From contig NZ_CP035952.1 of NCBI RefSeq assembly GCF_004214895.1, positions 5,618,501 through 5,682,500 of the forward strand: a DNA stretch of 64,000 nt, written 5' to 3'. This document shows, piece by piece, positions 34,339 to 43,814 of the stretch. The translations under genes were made by a program, and so were the position numbers. The notes beneath the pieces are model-generated. The model had not been told where the DNA came from. It saw nothing but the letters and a program-made list of their open reading frames with translations, and searched no databases. Origin of the DNA: Pseudomonas tructae. Lineage in GTDB: Bacteria > Pseudomonadota > Gammaproteobacteria > Pseudomonadales > Pseudomonadaceae. How positions within the stretch are numbered: the first letter of the stretch is position 1; each line of letters begins with the position of its first letter.

Positions 34339-34836
34339 CTATTGGGCGGTGCTGGTTGGGGAGGTATGGACAGCGCTGCGCACAGCACGAACATCGAGGC
34401 TGATCTGGTAATCCAGCGGCGGCACCGGCAACAGGCTGCGCCACTGCGCCTGGTCGATTTCGCGATAGCCCACGGCCAGGCCTATCTGGCGTGTGGCCGG
34501 GCTCAGCGCACGTTCGATACGCAGCTGTTCGCCCGGTTGCACCAGCACTTCGTCCTGATCAAGCAGGTCCGCGCCCAGGGTCGTGGACGCCCGTTCGGCC
34601 AGAGCGAAATAGTCGGCACGATTGAAATTGGCACTGTTCTTCAACTCGTAGATACGCACGCGCACAGGCGCGGCCTGACCGTTGGCGCCCGGGTTGAGCC
34701 CGGCGGCGGCACTGAAATACAAGGTGACGCTGGTAGGCCCTGCCAGCGCGGGCTGGACCGGTGCTGCGACTTCATCCTTGCTACAACCACTGAGCAGCAG
34801 TGCAGTTACCGCTGCCATCAGCATTGTTCGAATCAT
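34339..34836 (-). CDS. tssJ: TssJ outer-membrane lipoprotein
   Basis: 165 residues with a lipoprotein signal ending LLLSGC. The mature part is a transthyretin-like beta sandwich: VTLYFSAAAGLNPG, VRVRIYELKNSANFNRADYF and the L1-2 loop region before it are typical of TssJ. It binds the TssM periplasmic end and completes the envelope complex. The gene lies between fha and tssK with short gaps. Confidence 0.95.
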   Translation of the reverse strand: MIRTMLMAAVTALLLSGCSKDEVAAPVQPALAGPTSVTLYFSAAAGLNPGANGQAAPVRVRIYELKNSANFNRADYFALAERASTTLGADLLDQDEVLVQPGEQLRIERALSPATRQIGLAVGYREIDQAQWRSLLPVPPLDYQISLDVRAVRSAVHTSPTSTAQ

Positions 34837-34872
34837 CCTGCGTCCTCAATGACGTGGCACTTTGCGTTTGTT

Positions 34873-36204
34873 TCAGGAGCGCTGCAAACGCGCGCTGTGC
34901 GCCTCATAGGCGCGGCTGAACTCGCGCCCGAACAGGTCCTGGAAGTCGTCTTCGGCTTCCTGGGAAATCTTGCTGTACAGCTCGGTAAACTGTTGCCAGT
35001 ACTGCGCCTGGCGCGAGCTGCCGAACAACTTCGACAGACCGGCCGGCTCACCCAGGCGCGACTCCAGCTGCGCCGGCTCGAAACGACCGAGCAGGTGCTT
35101 GATCGCCGCTTCCACCCCGGCCATGACCGCCAGTTGGTGCGCGCGCAGATCGTCAAAACTGTCGCGTACTGCCTGATCCGGGGCCATGAACGCGTGGTTG
35201 CCGTGACGCAGCAGCAACAGCAAGGCCTCATCGGCATTCGGGGCGAATTTGAGCGGGTTGTTCTCGGCCGGGCGTATCATGGTCTGCTGCATGCGGAACT
35301 CGCCCTTGAGGCTGCTGCGCGCGCGCAGCACATCGATAAGGCCCTCGACCATCAAGCGGTAACTGCGGCCGAGCGCTTCCATCTGCGCCTCGACCTGGGC
35401 ACTGTCGATACGCAGGTGCTCTAGGCCCGCGCCACGTAGAAACGCCTGCACTAGTGCACTTGAATCACTGGCCGGTGCAGGCGCTTCGGGCATTGCCACC
35501 GGGCTGGGCATGGCCGTTGCGGCAGGCGTGGTTACAGGTACGGGCGCCACGGGGGCTGCAGGTTCGGCAAACAGGTCCCAGTCTTCGGGAATGACGCCAG
35601 GGCTCGGCGCTACCGGCACCGGCGCCGGCATGACAGGCGTTGGCGGGCGAAAATCATGCTGTTGGGCCGGTACATGATCGGCCTGGGTGACCGGTGCAAT
35701 GCTTGCAGGTGCCAGGAAGTCGAACAGGTCCGGCAGGGTATCGTTGCTCGAAGCACCCTGGATGAATGCCGGTGCGCTACCGCCTGTCGGCTGGGGGACG
35801 GCATTGGCCTGGTTGGCCATCAGTGCCTCGAAACTGTTGGCGGCGTCCGCGCCAGGCAGATGGCTGTCGCCCAGTTGAAAGCTGGAATCGATCCGCGCCT
35901 GGATCTCGTACTCGCCAATGCGGATAACCTCTCCGTCCATCAGCGGTTCGCTGTTACCGCGACGCAAACGAATACCGGCGTGAATTAATTCGACACCGTT
36001 AGTGCTGTTATCGGTCAGGTAATAACGGCCATCTTTATATTGAACAACACAATGCTGCGAAGAAACCAGGCGTTCCGGATCGGGCAACACCCAGTCATTA
36101 TCAGGGCCGCGACCAATACTGATGGCACCCGTTTCGATGAACTTCTCAGGACATTGGCCAGGGGTAATCTTGTGATAACTGGTAATAGTAAGACTCAGCG
36201 ACAT
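34873..36204 (-). CDS. fha1: Fha, FHA-domain scaffold of the T6SS phosphorylation switch
   Basis: 443 residues from the ATG at 36204, which has AAGGAGG 4 nt upstream; a GTG just before it is too close. The FHA domain (1-100) has the phosphothreonine-binding motifs SIGRGPDNDWVLPD, SSQHCVVQY and DNSTNGVEL. A Pro/Ala-rich linker (about 105-240) leads to the conserved TagH/ImpI C-terminal domain (AFLRGAGL onward). PpkA phosphorylates Fha; this is the first gene of the left arm, facing the divergent control region. Confidence 0.95.
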   Translation of the reverse strand: MSLSLTITSYHKITPGQCPEKFIETGAISIGRGPDNDWVLPDPERLVSSQHCVVQYKDGRYYLTDNSTNGVELIHAGIRLRRGNSEPLMDGEVIRIGEYEIQARIDSSFQLGDSHLPGADAANSFEALMANQANAVPQPTGGSAPAFIQGASSNDTLPDLFDFLAPASIAPVTQADHVPAQQHDFRPPTPVMPAPVPVAPSPGVIPEDWDLFAEPAAPVAPVPVTTPAATAMPSPVAMPEAPAPASDSSALVQAFLRGAGLEHLRIDSAQVEAQMEALGRSYRLMVEGLIDVLRARSSLKGEFRMQQTMIRPAENNPLKFAPNADEALLLLLRHGNHAFMAPDQAVRDSFDDLRAHQLAVMAGVEAAIKHLLGRFEPAQLESRLGEPAGLSKLFGSSRQAQYWQQFTELYSKISQEAEDDFQDLFGREFSRAYEAHSARLQRS

Positions 36205-36596
36205 CACGCCTCCTTAGCAACATCCCGAATCGCTCGCTGGCCCGTCGCAGGCCTGCTGCACATAGCGCGATTCGCTTCAAATCCCTGAAAAAGTCTACCA
36301 AATGTCCAATTTTCGCCGTTTTTCACTGACCAATGTCATGTACAAACGGCATCCACCGCTACCCTGACCAGCAGGTCAGTAAGCCTGCACGGCCCAGTAC
36401 TCAGGTCACGGTGGCCCGATAGCTTACCTTGACAGCCAATTGGAAATAAACCAAAAATGCGCAACTTGCTGAACGGCAGTGATATCACTTTGATATCAAC
36501 TAAGGATAACTCGGCAAATTATGTGCGCTGTGTCACAAAACCAACTTGCGCACATTAGCGACCCCTACCAAGGGACGATATGGAGATCGATATCTG
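36205..36596. promoter_or_regulatory. Divergent T6SS control region
   Basis: 392 bp between fha and tssA with no gene, visibly AT-richer than its flanks. It must hold promoters for both arms. Visible symmetry: ATGTGCGC (36521-36528) and GCGCACAT (36548-36555), an 8-bp inverted repeat with a 19-bp spacer, and two copies of GATATCA close together (36481-36499). TTGACA at 36429-36434 could be a plus-strand -35, but no good -10 follows. I found no clear sigma-54 motif. Confidence 0.6.
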
Positions 36597-37628
36597 GTGA
36601 ACTCAGCGCCTTTGCTCGCTGCCGTTTCGGAAAACTTCCCCTGCGGCGACGACCTTGAATACGACCCGGACTTCCTGCAATTGGAGCGTGATGCCCAAGG
36701 CCGGCCCGAGCGTGTCATGGGGGATGCCATCCAGCCTGCCGAGCCTCCCCAATGGCGGCAGATCGAACAGTCCTGTACCGCCCTGCTGCAACGCAGCAAA
36801 GACCTGCGCGTCACCCACTTTCTGGTGCAAAGTGCCCTCGCCTTGCACGGCATCGTGGGCCTGGCCAGCAGCCTGCAACTGATCAACGACCTGTTGCGCC
36901 AATACTGGTCGCAGTTGCATCCGCAGCTCGACGCCGACGATGACAACGACCCGACCGTGCGCATCAACGCCCTGGCTGGCCTGGTTTGCGACAGCAACAT
37001 CGCCCTGCTGCGCGAAAGCCTGCTGATCCGCTCCCGCGCCTTCGGCCCGGTCAGCCTGCGCGCGGCCCTGCATGCCAGCGGCTTGCAGCACTTTGCCAGT
37101 GAGACACTGAACGCCGACGAGCTCGGCGGTGCCCTGCGCGACAGCGATAGCGAGCAGTTGCAGGCCATCCGCGAGGCGCTACAGCAAGCCCGTGAGGCCG
37201 CCGAGGCAATCGAGCAGTACGTCAACGAGCAGGTCGGATCGGCCAGCGGTGTTGATTTGAGTGCGCTCAAGCAGCCGCTGCGCCAGGCCGCACAGATTCT
37301 TGCCGAGCATGCGCCGGCAGCCGAGCGAGCCGCCAACGACGCCAGCGAAACCAGCAGCCCTGAAGACAGCCCGACAGTGCTGGCCAGTGCTGCTCCTGCG
37401 CCCGCTGTTGCCCGTGCTTCGGCCGATATCGCCAGCCGCGACGAGGTGCTGCGCAGCCTGGACCGAATTCTCAAGTACTACGCCCGTCACGAGCCCTCGA
37501 GCCCGCTGCCGGTGCTGTTGAACCGCGCGAAAAATCTGGTGAACGCCGATTTTGCCGCGATCGTCCGCGACCTGATTCCCGATGGGCTGTCGCAGTTCGA
37601 AACCTTGCGTGGCCCCGAGACTGACTGA
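36597..37628 (+). CDS. tssA: TssA sheath-capping/priming protein
   Basis: 343 residues from the GTG at 36597 (GGAG 11 nt upstream); an ATG at 36546 would add 17 residues of unlikely sequence. The ImpA_N domain begins LLAAVSENFPCGDDLEYDPD, followed by a variable linker. The C-terminus SLDRILKYYARHEPSSPLPV and RDLIPDGLSQFE are typical of the short TssA form of H1-type systems. It primes sheath assembly at the baseplate and stays at the distal end. First gene of the right arm. Confidence 0.92.
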   Translation: MNSAPLLAAVSENFPCGDDLEYDPDFLQLERDAQGRPERVMGDAIQPAEPPQWRQIEQSCTALLQRSKDLRVTHFLVQSALALHGIVGLASSLQLINDLLRQYWSQLHPQLDADDDNDPTVRINALAGLVCDSNIALLRESLLIRSRAFGPVSLRAALHASGLQHFASETLNADELGGALRDSDSEQLQAIREALQQAREAAEAIEQYVNEQVGSASGVDLSALKQPLRQAAQILAEHAPAAERAANDASETSSPEDSPTVLASAAPAPAVARASADIASRDEVLRSLDRILKYYARHEPSSPLPVLLNRAKNLVNADFAAIVRDLIPDGLSQFETLRGPETD

Positions 37629-37723
37629 CGCCTGCGGGCAAGATCCAACGCAATTACGCACCACCGTTACCGGCAACGATCGATGACGCCAATACCGTCG
37701 CACCTGCGACCAGGAGGAACAAC

Positions 37724-38239
37724 GTGGCGAACCCCAGTTCTCAGAAATTCATTGCGCGCAACCGCGCGCCGCGGGTGCAGATCGAGTATGACGTCGAGCT
37801 CTACGGCGCCGAAAAGAAGGTCCAGCTGCCGTTCGTCATGGGTGTCATGGCCGACCTCGCCGGCAAGCCTGCCGAGCCGTTGGCGCCGGTCGCCGAGCGC
37901 AAGTTCCTGGAAATCGACGTCGACAACTTCGACTCGCGCCTCAAGGCCATGCAGCCCCGGGTGGCCTTCCACGTGCCCAACGAGCTGACCGGCGAAGGCA
38001 ACCTGAGCCTGGACATCACCTTCGAAAGCATGGACGACTTCAGCCCCGCCGCCGTGGCGCGCAAGGTCGACTCGCTGAACCAGCTGCTCGAAGCGCGGAC
38101 CCAGCTGGCCAACCTGCTGACCTACATGGACGGCAAGACTGGCGCCGAAGAAATCATCATGAAAGCCATCAAGGATCCGGCCCTGCTCCAGGCCTTGGCC
38201 AGCGCGCCAAAGCCCCAGGACGCCGAGCCGAACGCTTAA
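37724..38239 (+). CDS. tssB: TssB small sheath subunit
   Basis: 171 residues from a GTG start with AGGAGG 7 nt upstream. QKFIARNRAPRVQIEYDVE, LPFVMGVMADLAG and EFLEIDVDNFD-like KFLEIDVDNF are the VipA/TssB signatures. It polymerises with TssC into the contractile sheath. It lies 95 bp after tssA and 15 bp before tssC. Confidence 0.97.
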   Translation: MANPSSQKFIARNRAPRVQIEYDVELYGAEKKVQLPFVMGVMADLAGKPAEPLAPVAERKFLEIDVDNFDSRLKAMQPRVAFHVPNELTGEGNLSLDITFESMDDFSPAAVARKVDSLNQLLEARTQLANLLTYMDGKTGAEEIIMKAIKDPALLQALASAPKPQDAEPNA

Positions 38240-38254
38240 CCAGGACATTGCCTC

Positions 38255-39748
38255 ATGACCGATCCGATGCGTGATACCCAGGCCCAGCCAGCGGCCACCG
38301 AGCAAGCCAGCGAGTTCGCTTCGCTGTTGCTGCAAGAATTCAAACCCAAGACCGAGCGCGCTCGCGAAGCCGTCGAAACCGCGGTTCGCACTCTGGCCGA
38401 ACAGGCCCTGGCGCAAACCGACCTGGTGTCCAATGACGCGATCAAGTCGATCGAATCGATCATCGCCGCCATCGACGCCAAGCTCACCGCCCAGGTCAAC
38501 CAGGTGATTCACCACCCCGAGTTCCAGAAACTGGAAAGCGCCTGGCGTGGCCTGCACTACCTGGTCAACAACACCGAGAGCGACGAGCAACTGAAGATTC
38601 GTGTGCTCAACATCTCCAAGCCGGACCTGCACAAGACCCTGAAGAAATTCAAGGGCACGGCCTGGGACCAGAGCCCGCTGTTCAAGAAGATGTACGAAGA
38701 AGAATACGGCCAGTTCGGCGGCGAGCCGTACGGCTGCCTGGTCGGCGACTACTACTTCGACCAATCGCCACCGGATGTCGAGCTGCTGGGCGAGCTGTCC
38801 AAGGTGTGCGCCGCCATGCACTCGCCGTTCATCGCCGCGGCCTCGCCGACCGTGATGGGCATGGGCTCGTGGCAGGAGCTGTCGAACCCGCGCGATCTGA
38901 CCAAGATCTTCACCACCCCCGAGTACGCCGGCTGGCGTTCGCTGCGTGAGTCGGAAGACTCGCGCTACATCGGCCTGACCATGCCGCGCTTCCTGGCGCG
39001 CCTGCCCTATGGTGCCAAGACCGACCCGGTGGAAGCCTTCGCCTTCGAAGAAGACACCGATGGCGCCGACAGCGCCAAGTACACCTGGGCCAACGCCGCC
39101 TATGCAATGGCGGTGAACATCAACCGCTCGTTCAAATACTACGGCTGGTGCTCGCGGATTCGCGGCGTCGAGTCGGGCGGCGAAGTACAGAACCTGCCGG
39201 CGCACACCTTCCCCACCGATGACGGTGGCGTGGACATGAAGTGCCCGACCGAAATCGCCATCTCCGACCGCCGTGAAGCGGAACTGGCGAAGAACGGCTT
39301 CATGCCGCTGCTGCACAAGAAGAACACCGACTTCGCCGCGTTCATCGGCGCCCAGTCGCTGCAAAAGCCTGCCGAGTACGACGATCCGGACGCCACCGCC
39401 AACGCCAACCTGGCCGCGCGCCTGCCGTACCTGTTCGCCACCTGCCGCTTCGCTCATTACCTGAAGTGCATCGTGCGCGACAAGATCGGCTCGTTCAAAG
39501 AGAAGGACGAGATGCAGCGCTGGCTGCAGGACTGGATCCTCAATTACGTCGATGGCGATCCGACCCACTCCACCGAGACCACCAAGGCCCAGCATCCGTT
39601 GGCCGCCGCTGAAGTGGTGGTGGAAGAAGTCGAAGGCAACCCGGGTTACTACAACTCGCGCTTCTACCTGCGCCCGCACTACCAGCTCGAAGGGCTGACC
39701 GTGTCGCTGCGCCTGGTCTCGAAGTTGCCATCGGCCAAGGGCGCCTGA
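38255..39748 (+). CDS. tssC: TssC large sheath subunit
   Basis: 497 residues, the standard length. HPEFQKLESAWRGLHYLV, GEPYGCLVGDYYFDQSP and RFLARLPYGAKTDPVEAF are diagnostic of VipB/TssC. Together with TssB it forms the sheath that is recycled by ClpV. The spacer to hcp (80 bp) contains a short GC-rich palindrome right after the stop. Confidence 0.98.
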   Translation: MTDPMRDTQAQPAATEQASEFASLLLQEFKPKTERAREAVETAVRTLAEQALAQTDLVSNDAIKSIESIIAAIDAKLTAQVNQVIHHPEFQKLESAWRGLHYLVNNTESDEQLKIRVLNISKPDLHKTLKKFKGTAWDQSPLFKKMYEEEYGQFGGEPYGCLVGDYYFDQSPPDVELLGELSKVCAAMHSPFIAAASPTVMGMGSWQELSNPRDLTKIFTTPEYAGWRSLRESEDSRYIGLTMPRFLARLPYGAKTDPVEAFAFEEDTDGADSAKYTWANAAYAMAVNINRSFKYYGWCSRIRGVESGGEVQNLPAHTFPTDDGGVDMKCPTEIAISDRREAELAKNGFMPLLHKKNTDFAAFIGAQSLQKPAEYDDPDATANANLAARLPYLFATCRFAHYLKCIVRDKIGSFKEKDEMQRWLQDWILNYVDGDPTHSTETTKAQHPLAAAEVVVEEVEGNPGYYNSRFYLRPHYQLEGLTVSLRLVSKLPSAKGA

Positions 39749-39828
39749 GCCCGGGCTCGCTAAAACGCCCCGCACTGCGGGGCGTGCACTGAAAAACAAT
39801 GTGGTAGATGCCACACTCTGGAGACAAC

Positions 39829-40317
39829 ATGGCAGTTGATATTTTCATCAAGATCGGCGACATCAAGGGCGAGTCCATGGACAAGGCCCACAAGGACGAA
39901 ATCGATGTGCTGAACTGGAGCTGGGGCATGGCCCAGTCCGGCAACATGCACATGGGCGGTGGCGGTGGCGCCGGCAAGGTCAACATCCAGGACCTGTCGC
40001 TGACCAAGTACGTCGACAAATCCAGCCCTAACCTGATGATGCACTGCTCCAGCGGCAAGCACATCGACAAGGTCACGCTGACCGTGCGCAAGGCCGGTGG
40101 CGAAAGTCAGGTTGATTACCTGGTCATCAACCTCGAAGAGGTGCTGATCACCTCGCTGAGCACCGGCGGCTCAGGCAGCGATGACCGCCTGACCGAGAAC
40201 GTCACCCTGAACTTCGGCATCGTCAAGGTCGACTACCAGCCGCAGAAAGCTGACGGCACCAAAGACGGCGGCCCGGTCAAGTACGGCTGGAACGTGCGCC
40301 AGAACATCAAGGCCTGA
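39829..40317 (+). CDS. hcp: Hcp inner-tube protein (TssD)
   Basis: 162 residues from the ATG at 39829 (CTGGAG 5-10 nt upstream); an earlier in-frame ATG has no site. The start MAVDIFIKIGDIKGES and the middle IDVLNWSWGMAQSG are classic Hcp1, and the length equals P. aeruginosa Hcp1. It forms hexameric rings stacked inside the sheath, is secreted, and can carry small effectors in its lumen. A REP hairpin follows 16 bp after the stop. Confidence 0.98.
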   Translation: MAVDIFIKIGDIKGESMDKAHKDEIDVLNWSWGMAQSGNMHMGGGGGAGKVNIQDLSLTKYVDKSSPNLMMHCSSGKHIDKVTLTVRKAGGESQVDYLVINLEEVLITSLSTGGSGSDDRLTENVTLNFGIVKVDYQPQKADGTKDGGPVKYGWNVRQNIKA

Positions 40318-40333
40318 TGCGTTTCGCCCTCTT

Positions 40334-40383
40334 CGCGGGGCAAGCCCGCTCCTACAAAAAGGTGGGAGCGGGCTTGCCCCGCG
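40334..40383. repeat. REP hairpin inside the T6SS operon
   Basis: CGCGGGGCAAGCCCGCTCC (40334-40352) and its exact 19-nt reverse complement (40365-40383) face each other across 12 nt. This is the only REP pair found inside the T6SS cluster and lies between hcp and tssE. No T-run follows, so it is not a standard terminator. Confidence 0.92.
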
Positions 40384-40426
40384 ATAGGCGCAACGCGATC
40401 CTGACCCCCACCACCGGAGCCACCCC

Positions 40427-40942
40427 TTGGTAGCCGAAATCGCTGCACGTGACCGCCTGCAGCCTTCGCTGCTCGATCGTCTGACCGACGATGAGCCCGG
40501 CAACCTGCAAGAAGCCAATGACAAACGCGTGCTGTCGCTGAACCAACTGAAGGCTTCGGTACTGCGCGACCTCACCTGGCTGCTCAACACCACCTCGCTG
40601 CTCGATGCGGCCACCACGTTGAACACCCCGGCTGGCACCTCGGTAGTCAACTACGGGCTGCCGGCACTGGCGGGTAACAGCGCCTCGAACATCGATATCA
40701 GCGCACTGGAGAGCATCATTTACCAGGTCATCGCCACCTTCGAGCCACGCATCCTGCGCAACAGCCTGCGAGTTCGCGCCCAGGTCGCGGCGGGGGAAAT
40801 GAACAACAACGCCCTGAGCTTCGAGATCGAAGGCGACCTCTGGGCCCAGCCAGCGGCGCTGCCGTTGTTGCTGCGCACCGACCTTGACCTGGAATCCGGG
40901 CATGTCCGGGTTGCCCCCGCCGAGCGCCGGAGGCGTTCATGA
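40427..40942 (+). CDS. tssE: TssE baseplate protein (gp25-like)
   Basis: 171 residues from a TTG start at 40427; GGAG ends 7 nt upstream and no ATG or GTG fits. [35 protein letters not shown] and [12 protein letters not shown] are the gp25/TssE features. It is a baseplate wedge component that seeds sheath growth. The weak TTG start after a REP hairpin would lower expression relative to Hcp. The gene overlaps tssF by 4 bp. Confidence 0.94.
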   Translation: MVAEIAARDRLQPSLLDRLTDDEPGNLQEANDKRVLSLNQLKASVLRDLTWLLNTTSLLDAATTLNTPAGTSVVNYGLPALAGNSASNIDISALESIIYQVIATFEPRILRNSLRVRAQVAAGEMNNNALSFEIEGDLWAQPAALPLLLRTDLDLESGHVRVAPAERRRRS

Positions 40943-42798
40943 ACCCGCGCCTGCTCGAGCTGTATAACCAGGAACTGCAGCACATCCGCGAGAGCGCGGC
41001 AGAATTTGCCCGGGAATACCCGAAGATCGCCGGGCGCCTGACCCTGTCGGGCATCGACTGCGCCGATCCTTACGTCGAGCGCCTGCTCGAAGGTTTTGCC
41101 TACCTGACGGCCAGGGTCCAACTCAAGCTCGATGCCGAATACCCGACCTTCACCCACAACCTGCTGGAAATCGCCTACCCGCATTACCTGGCACCGACGC
41201 CGTCGATGACCGTGGTGCAGATGCAGGCCGATCCTGACGAAGGTTCGCTCAGTGGCGGTTTCACCCTGCCGCGTGGCACTGTGCTGCGCGCCGCCCTTGG
41301 CCGTGACTCACAAACACCGTGCGAATTTCGCAGCGCCCATCCGGTTACCTTGTGGCCACTGCAAGTTGCCCAGGCCGAATACTTCGGTAACCCCGCAGCC
41401 AGCCTCGGGCGCCTTGCCGCCAGCGAGCCGAAAGCTCGCGCCGGGTTGCGTATCACCTTGCGTACCGGCGCTGAGCTGGCATTCAACAGCCTTGGTCTGG
41501 ACAGCCTGCCGCTGTACCTGAACGGTGCCGATGAACTGCCGTTTCGCCTGTACGAGCAACTGCTGGGCAATGCCTGTGCGGTGTTCGCCCGCCAGCCGGG
41601 CCGCGACTGGGTCGAGCGCATTCCATTGTCGGCCTTGCGCCCCTGCGGCTTCGATGACCGCGAAGCGGCGCTGCCGGTGGTCCCGCAGGCGTTCCAGGGT
41701 TACCGCCTGCTGCAGGAATACTTCGCCCTGCCGCAGCGCTTTTTGTTTGTCGAATTCGCCGAGCTCGATCGCGCAGTGAAACGTTGCGACGGTCAGGAGC
41801 TGGAACTGATCGTACTGTTCGAGCGCTACGACCAGGCCCTGGAAGGCAGCGTCGGTGTCGAGCAGTTCGTGCCCTTCTGTACCCCGGCGATCAACCTGTT
41901 CCCGCGCCGGGTCGACCGTATCCACCTGAGCGAGCGGGTCAACGAGCACCATGTGATCGCCGACCGCACCCGGCCGACCGATTTCGAAATCCATTCGCTG
42001 AGCAGCGTGACCGGCCATGGCACCGGCCCCGACCAAAGCTTCCTGCCCTTCTATGCGGTGCGCGACCCCTCGCGCTATGGTCGTGACCAGGCTTACTACA
42101 TCGTCCGCCGTGAGCCGCGCATGCTGTCCAGCGAGCAACGCCGCAACGGCACCCGCTCGACCTATATGGGTAGCGAAACCTTCATCAGCCTGGTCGATGG
42201 CCAGCAGGCTCCCCATCGCCACGACCTGCGTCAGCTAGGCGTCAGTGCCTTGTGCACCAACCGCGACTTGCCGCTGTTCATGAACCTTGGCGACGGTCGC
42301 AGCGACTTCACCCTGGCCGACAGCGCGCCAGTAGCGGCCATTCGCTGCCTGGCCGGGCCGAGCCGGCCGCGTGCCAGCCACGCCCATGACAACAAAGCCT
42401 GGCGCCTGATCAGCCAACTGTCGCTGAACTACCTGTCGCTGACCGAAGAAGGCCAGGGCGCAGCCGCCTTGCGTGAGCTGTTGCGCCTGTATGGCGACAG
42501 CCATGACGCCGCCTTGCAGCTGCAGATCGACGGCCTGCGCGAGGTCAGCAGCAAGGCCTGTACTCGACGTCTGCCGATGCCCGGGCCGATCGTCTTTGGC
42601 CGCGGCCTGGAAATCACCCTTGAGTTCGATGAGAACGCCTTCCGCGGCACCGGAGTGTTCCTCCTGGGTGCGGTGTTCGAACGTTTCCTGGCACGTTACG
42701 TGTCGATCAACAGCTTTACCGAAACGGTACTCCGTACCACCGAACGCGGCGAGATCATGCGATGGAAAGCCAAGCCCGGACGCCGTCCGACCCTGTGA
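40939..42798 (+). CDS. tssF: TssF baseplate protein
   Basis: 619 residues, standard for VasA/TssF. It begins with [20 protein letters not shown] and has [20 protein letters not shown] and TFRLTL-like strands. It forms wedges with TssG, TssE and TssK around the VgrG hub. It overlaps tssE by 4 bp and tssG by 37 bp. Confidence 0.97.
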   Translation: MNPRLLELYNQELQHIRESAAEFAREYPKIAGRLTLSGIDCADPYVERLLEGFAYLTARVQLKLDAEYPTFTHNLLEIAYPHYLAPTPSMTVVQMQADPDEGSLSGGFTLPRGTVLRAALGRDSQTPCEFRSAHPVTLWPLQVAQAEYFGNPAASLGRLAASEPKARAGLRITLRTGAELAFNSLGLDSLPLYLNGADELPFRLYEQLLGNACAVFARQPGRDWVERIPLSALRPCGFDDREAALPVVPQAFQGYRLLQEYFALPQRFLFVEFAELDRAVKRCDGQELELIVLFERYDQALEGSVGVEQFVPFCTPAINLFPRRVDRIHLSERVNEHHVIADRTRPTDFEIHSLSSVTGHGTGPDQSFLPFYAVRDPSRYGRDQAYYIVRREPRMLSSEQRRNGTRSTYMGSETFISLVDGQQAPHRHDLRQLGVSALCTNRDLPLFMNLGDGRSDFTLADSAPVAAIRCLAGPSRPRASHAHDNKAWRLISQLSLNYLSLTEEGQGAAALRELLRLYGDSHDAALQLQIDGLREVSSKACTRRLPMPGPIVFGRGLEITLEFDENAFRGTGVFLLGAVFERFLARYVSINSFTETVLRTTERGEIMRWKAKPGRRPTL

Positions 42799-43814
42799 AT
42801 ATCTTGAGCCAGATGCAGGCCACCCCCTGGAAGCATGATTTCTTCCAGGCCTTGCGCCGGCTTGAGTGCCAATCGCCGCAGCTGCCACGCTTTGGCCATT
42901 CGCTGCGCCTGGTCGATGACCCTGTTCGGCTTGGCCAGCAGCTCGATTGTGCCTTTGCACCGGCGACCCTGGCGGCGCTGACACCGGCCAGCGATCAGGG
43001 CCCGGCGCGCCTGGAGCAGTTTTTCTTCGGCCTGGGCGGCCCCAACGGCCCGTTGCCGCTGCACCTGACCGAGTACATGCGCGAGCGCCAGCGCAACAAC
43101 GCCGACAGCACCAGCAAACGCTTTCTCGATGTGTTTCACCATCGCCTGTTGAGCCTGTTTTACCGCGCCTGGGCCGAGGCCCGGCCGACCGTCAGCCATG
43201 ACCGTCCCGATGACGACTACTGGGCTGCTCGCCTGGCCGCCCTGAGTGGGCGCGGTACCCCTGCGCTGCGCGATCAGGGCCCGCTGCCGGACACCGCCAA
43301 ACTGCACTACAGCGGCCACCTCGCCGCCCAGACCCGCTACCCCGATGGCCTGCGCGGCATTCTCGGGGCGTATTTCGGCGTGCCGGTGAGCATCGAGGAA
43401 TACGTCGGCCAATGGCTGCAACTGCCCGAGCGCAGCCGCCTGGGCGCGAGCGCCAACCAGTTGGGGGTGGACCTGTGCCTGGGCAGCCACGTCTGGGACC
43501 GCCAGCACAAGTTTCGCATCTGCCTGGGGCCGCTGAGCCTGGACCAGTACCTGTCGCTGTTGCCCGATGGCGCTGCCTTTGCCGAACTGGTGGCCTGGGT
43601 CGCCGAGCACCAGGGGCATGAGCTGGACTGGGACCTGCAGCTGATTCTGCAGCAGGACGAAATTCCCGCCCTGCAACTCAACACTGGCCGGCGCCTGGGT
43701 TTCGATACCTGGCTCGGCCGTCCGCAACACGATGCCCGCGACCTGACACTGGCTCGGTACTACGCCGAGCAGACGAGCGCATCGCAATCCACAAGGAGTC
43801 CGGAACATGGGTGA
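42762..43814 (+). CDS. tssG: TssG baseplate protein
   Basis: 350 residues from the ATG at 42762, which lies inside tssF; a GTG at 42795 overlapping the tssF stop is a possible alternative start with a poorer site. ATPWKHDFFQALRRLE, FFFGLGGPNGPLPLHLTEY and DVFHHRLLSLFYRAW are diagnostic. It pairs with two TssF copies per wedge. Its end overlaps clpV by 8 bp. Confidence 0.96.
   Translation: MESQARTPSDPVNILSQMQATPWKHDFFQALRRLECQSPQLPRFGHSLRLVDDPVRLGQQLDCAFAPATLAALTPASDQGPARLEQFFFGLGGPNGPLPLHLTEYMRERQRNNADSTSKRFLDVFHHRLLSLFYRAWAEARPTVSHDRPDDDYWAARLAALSGRGTPALRDQGPLPDTAKLHYSGHLAAQTRYPDGLRGILGAYFGVPVSIEEYVGQWLQLPERSRLGASANQLGVDLCLGSHVWDRQHKFRICLGPLSLDQYLSLLPDGAAFAELVAWVAEHQGHELDWDLQLILQQDEIPALQLNTGRRLGFDTWLGRPQHDARDLTLARYYAEQTSASQSTRSPEHG

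Noticed and set aside
36400..36440. Possible sigma-54 promoter (TGGCCC...CTTACC) before tssA
   Set aside because: The -24 element lacks the expected AC and the -12 lacks TTGC; no enhancer-binding protein gene is in the window.
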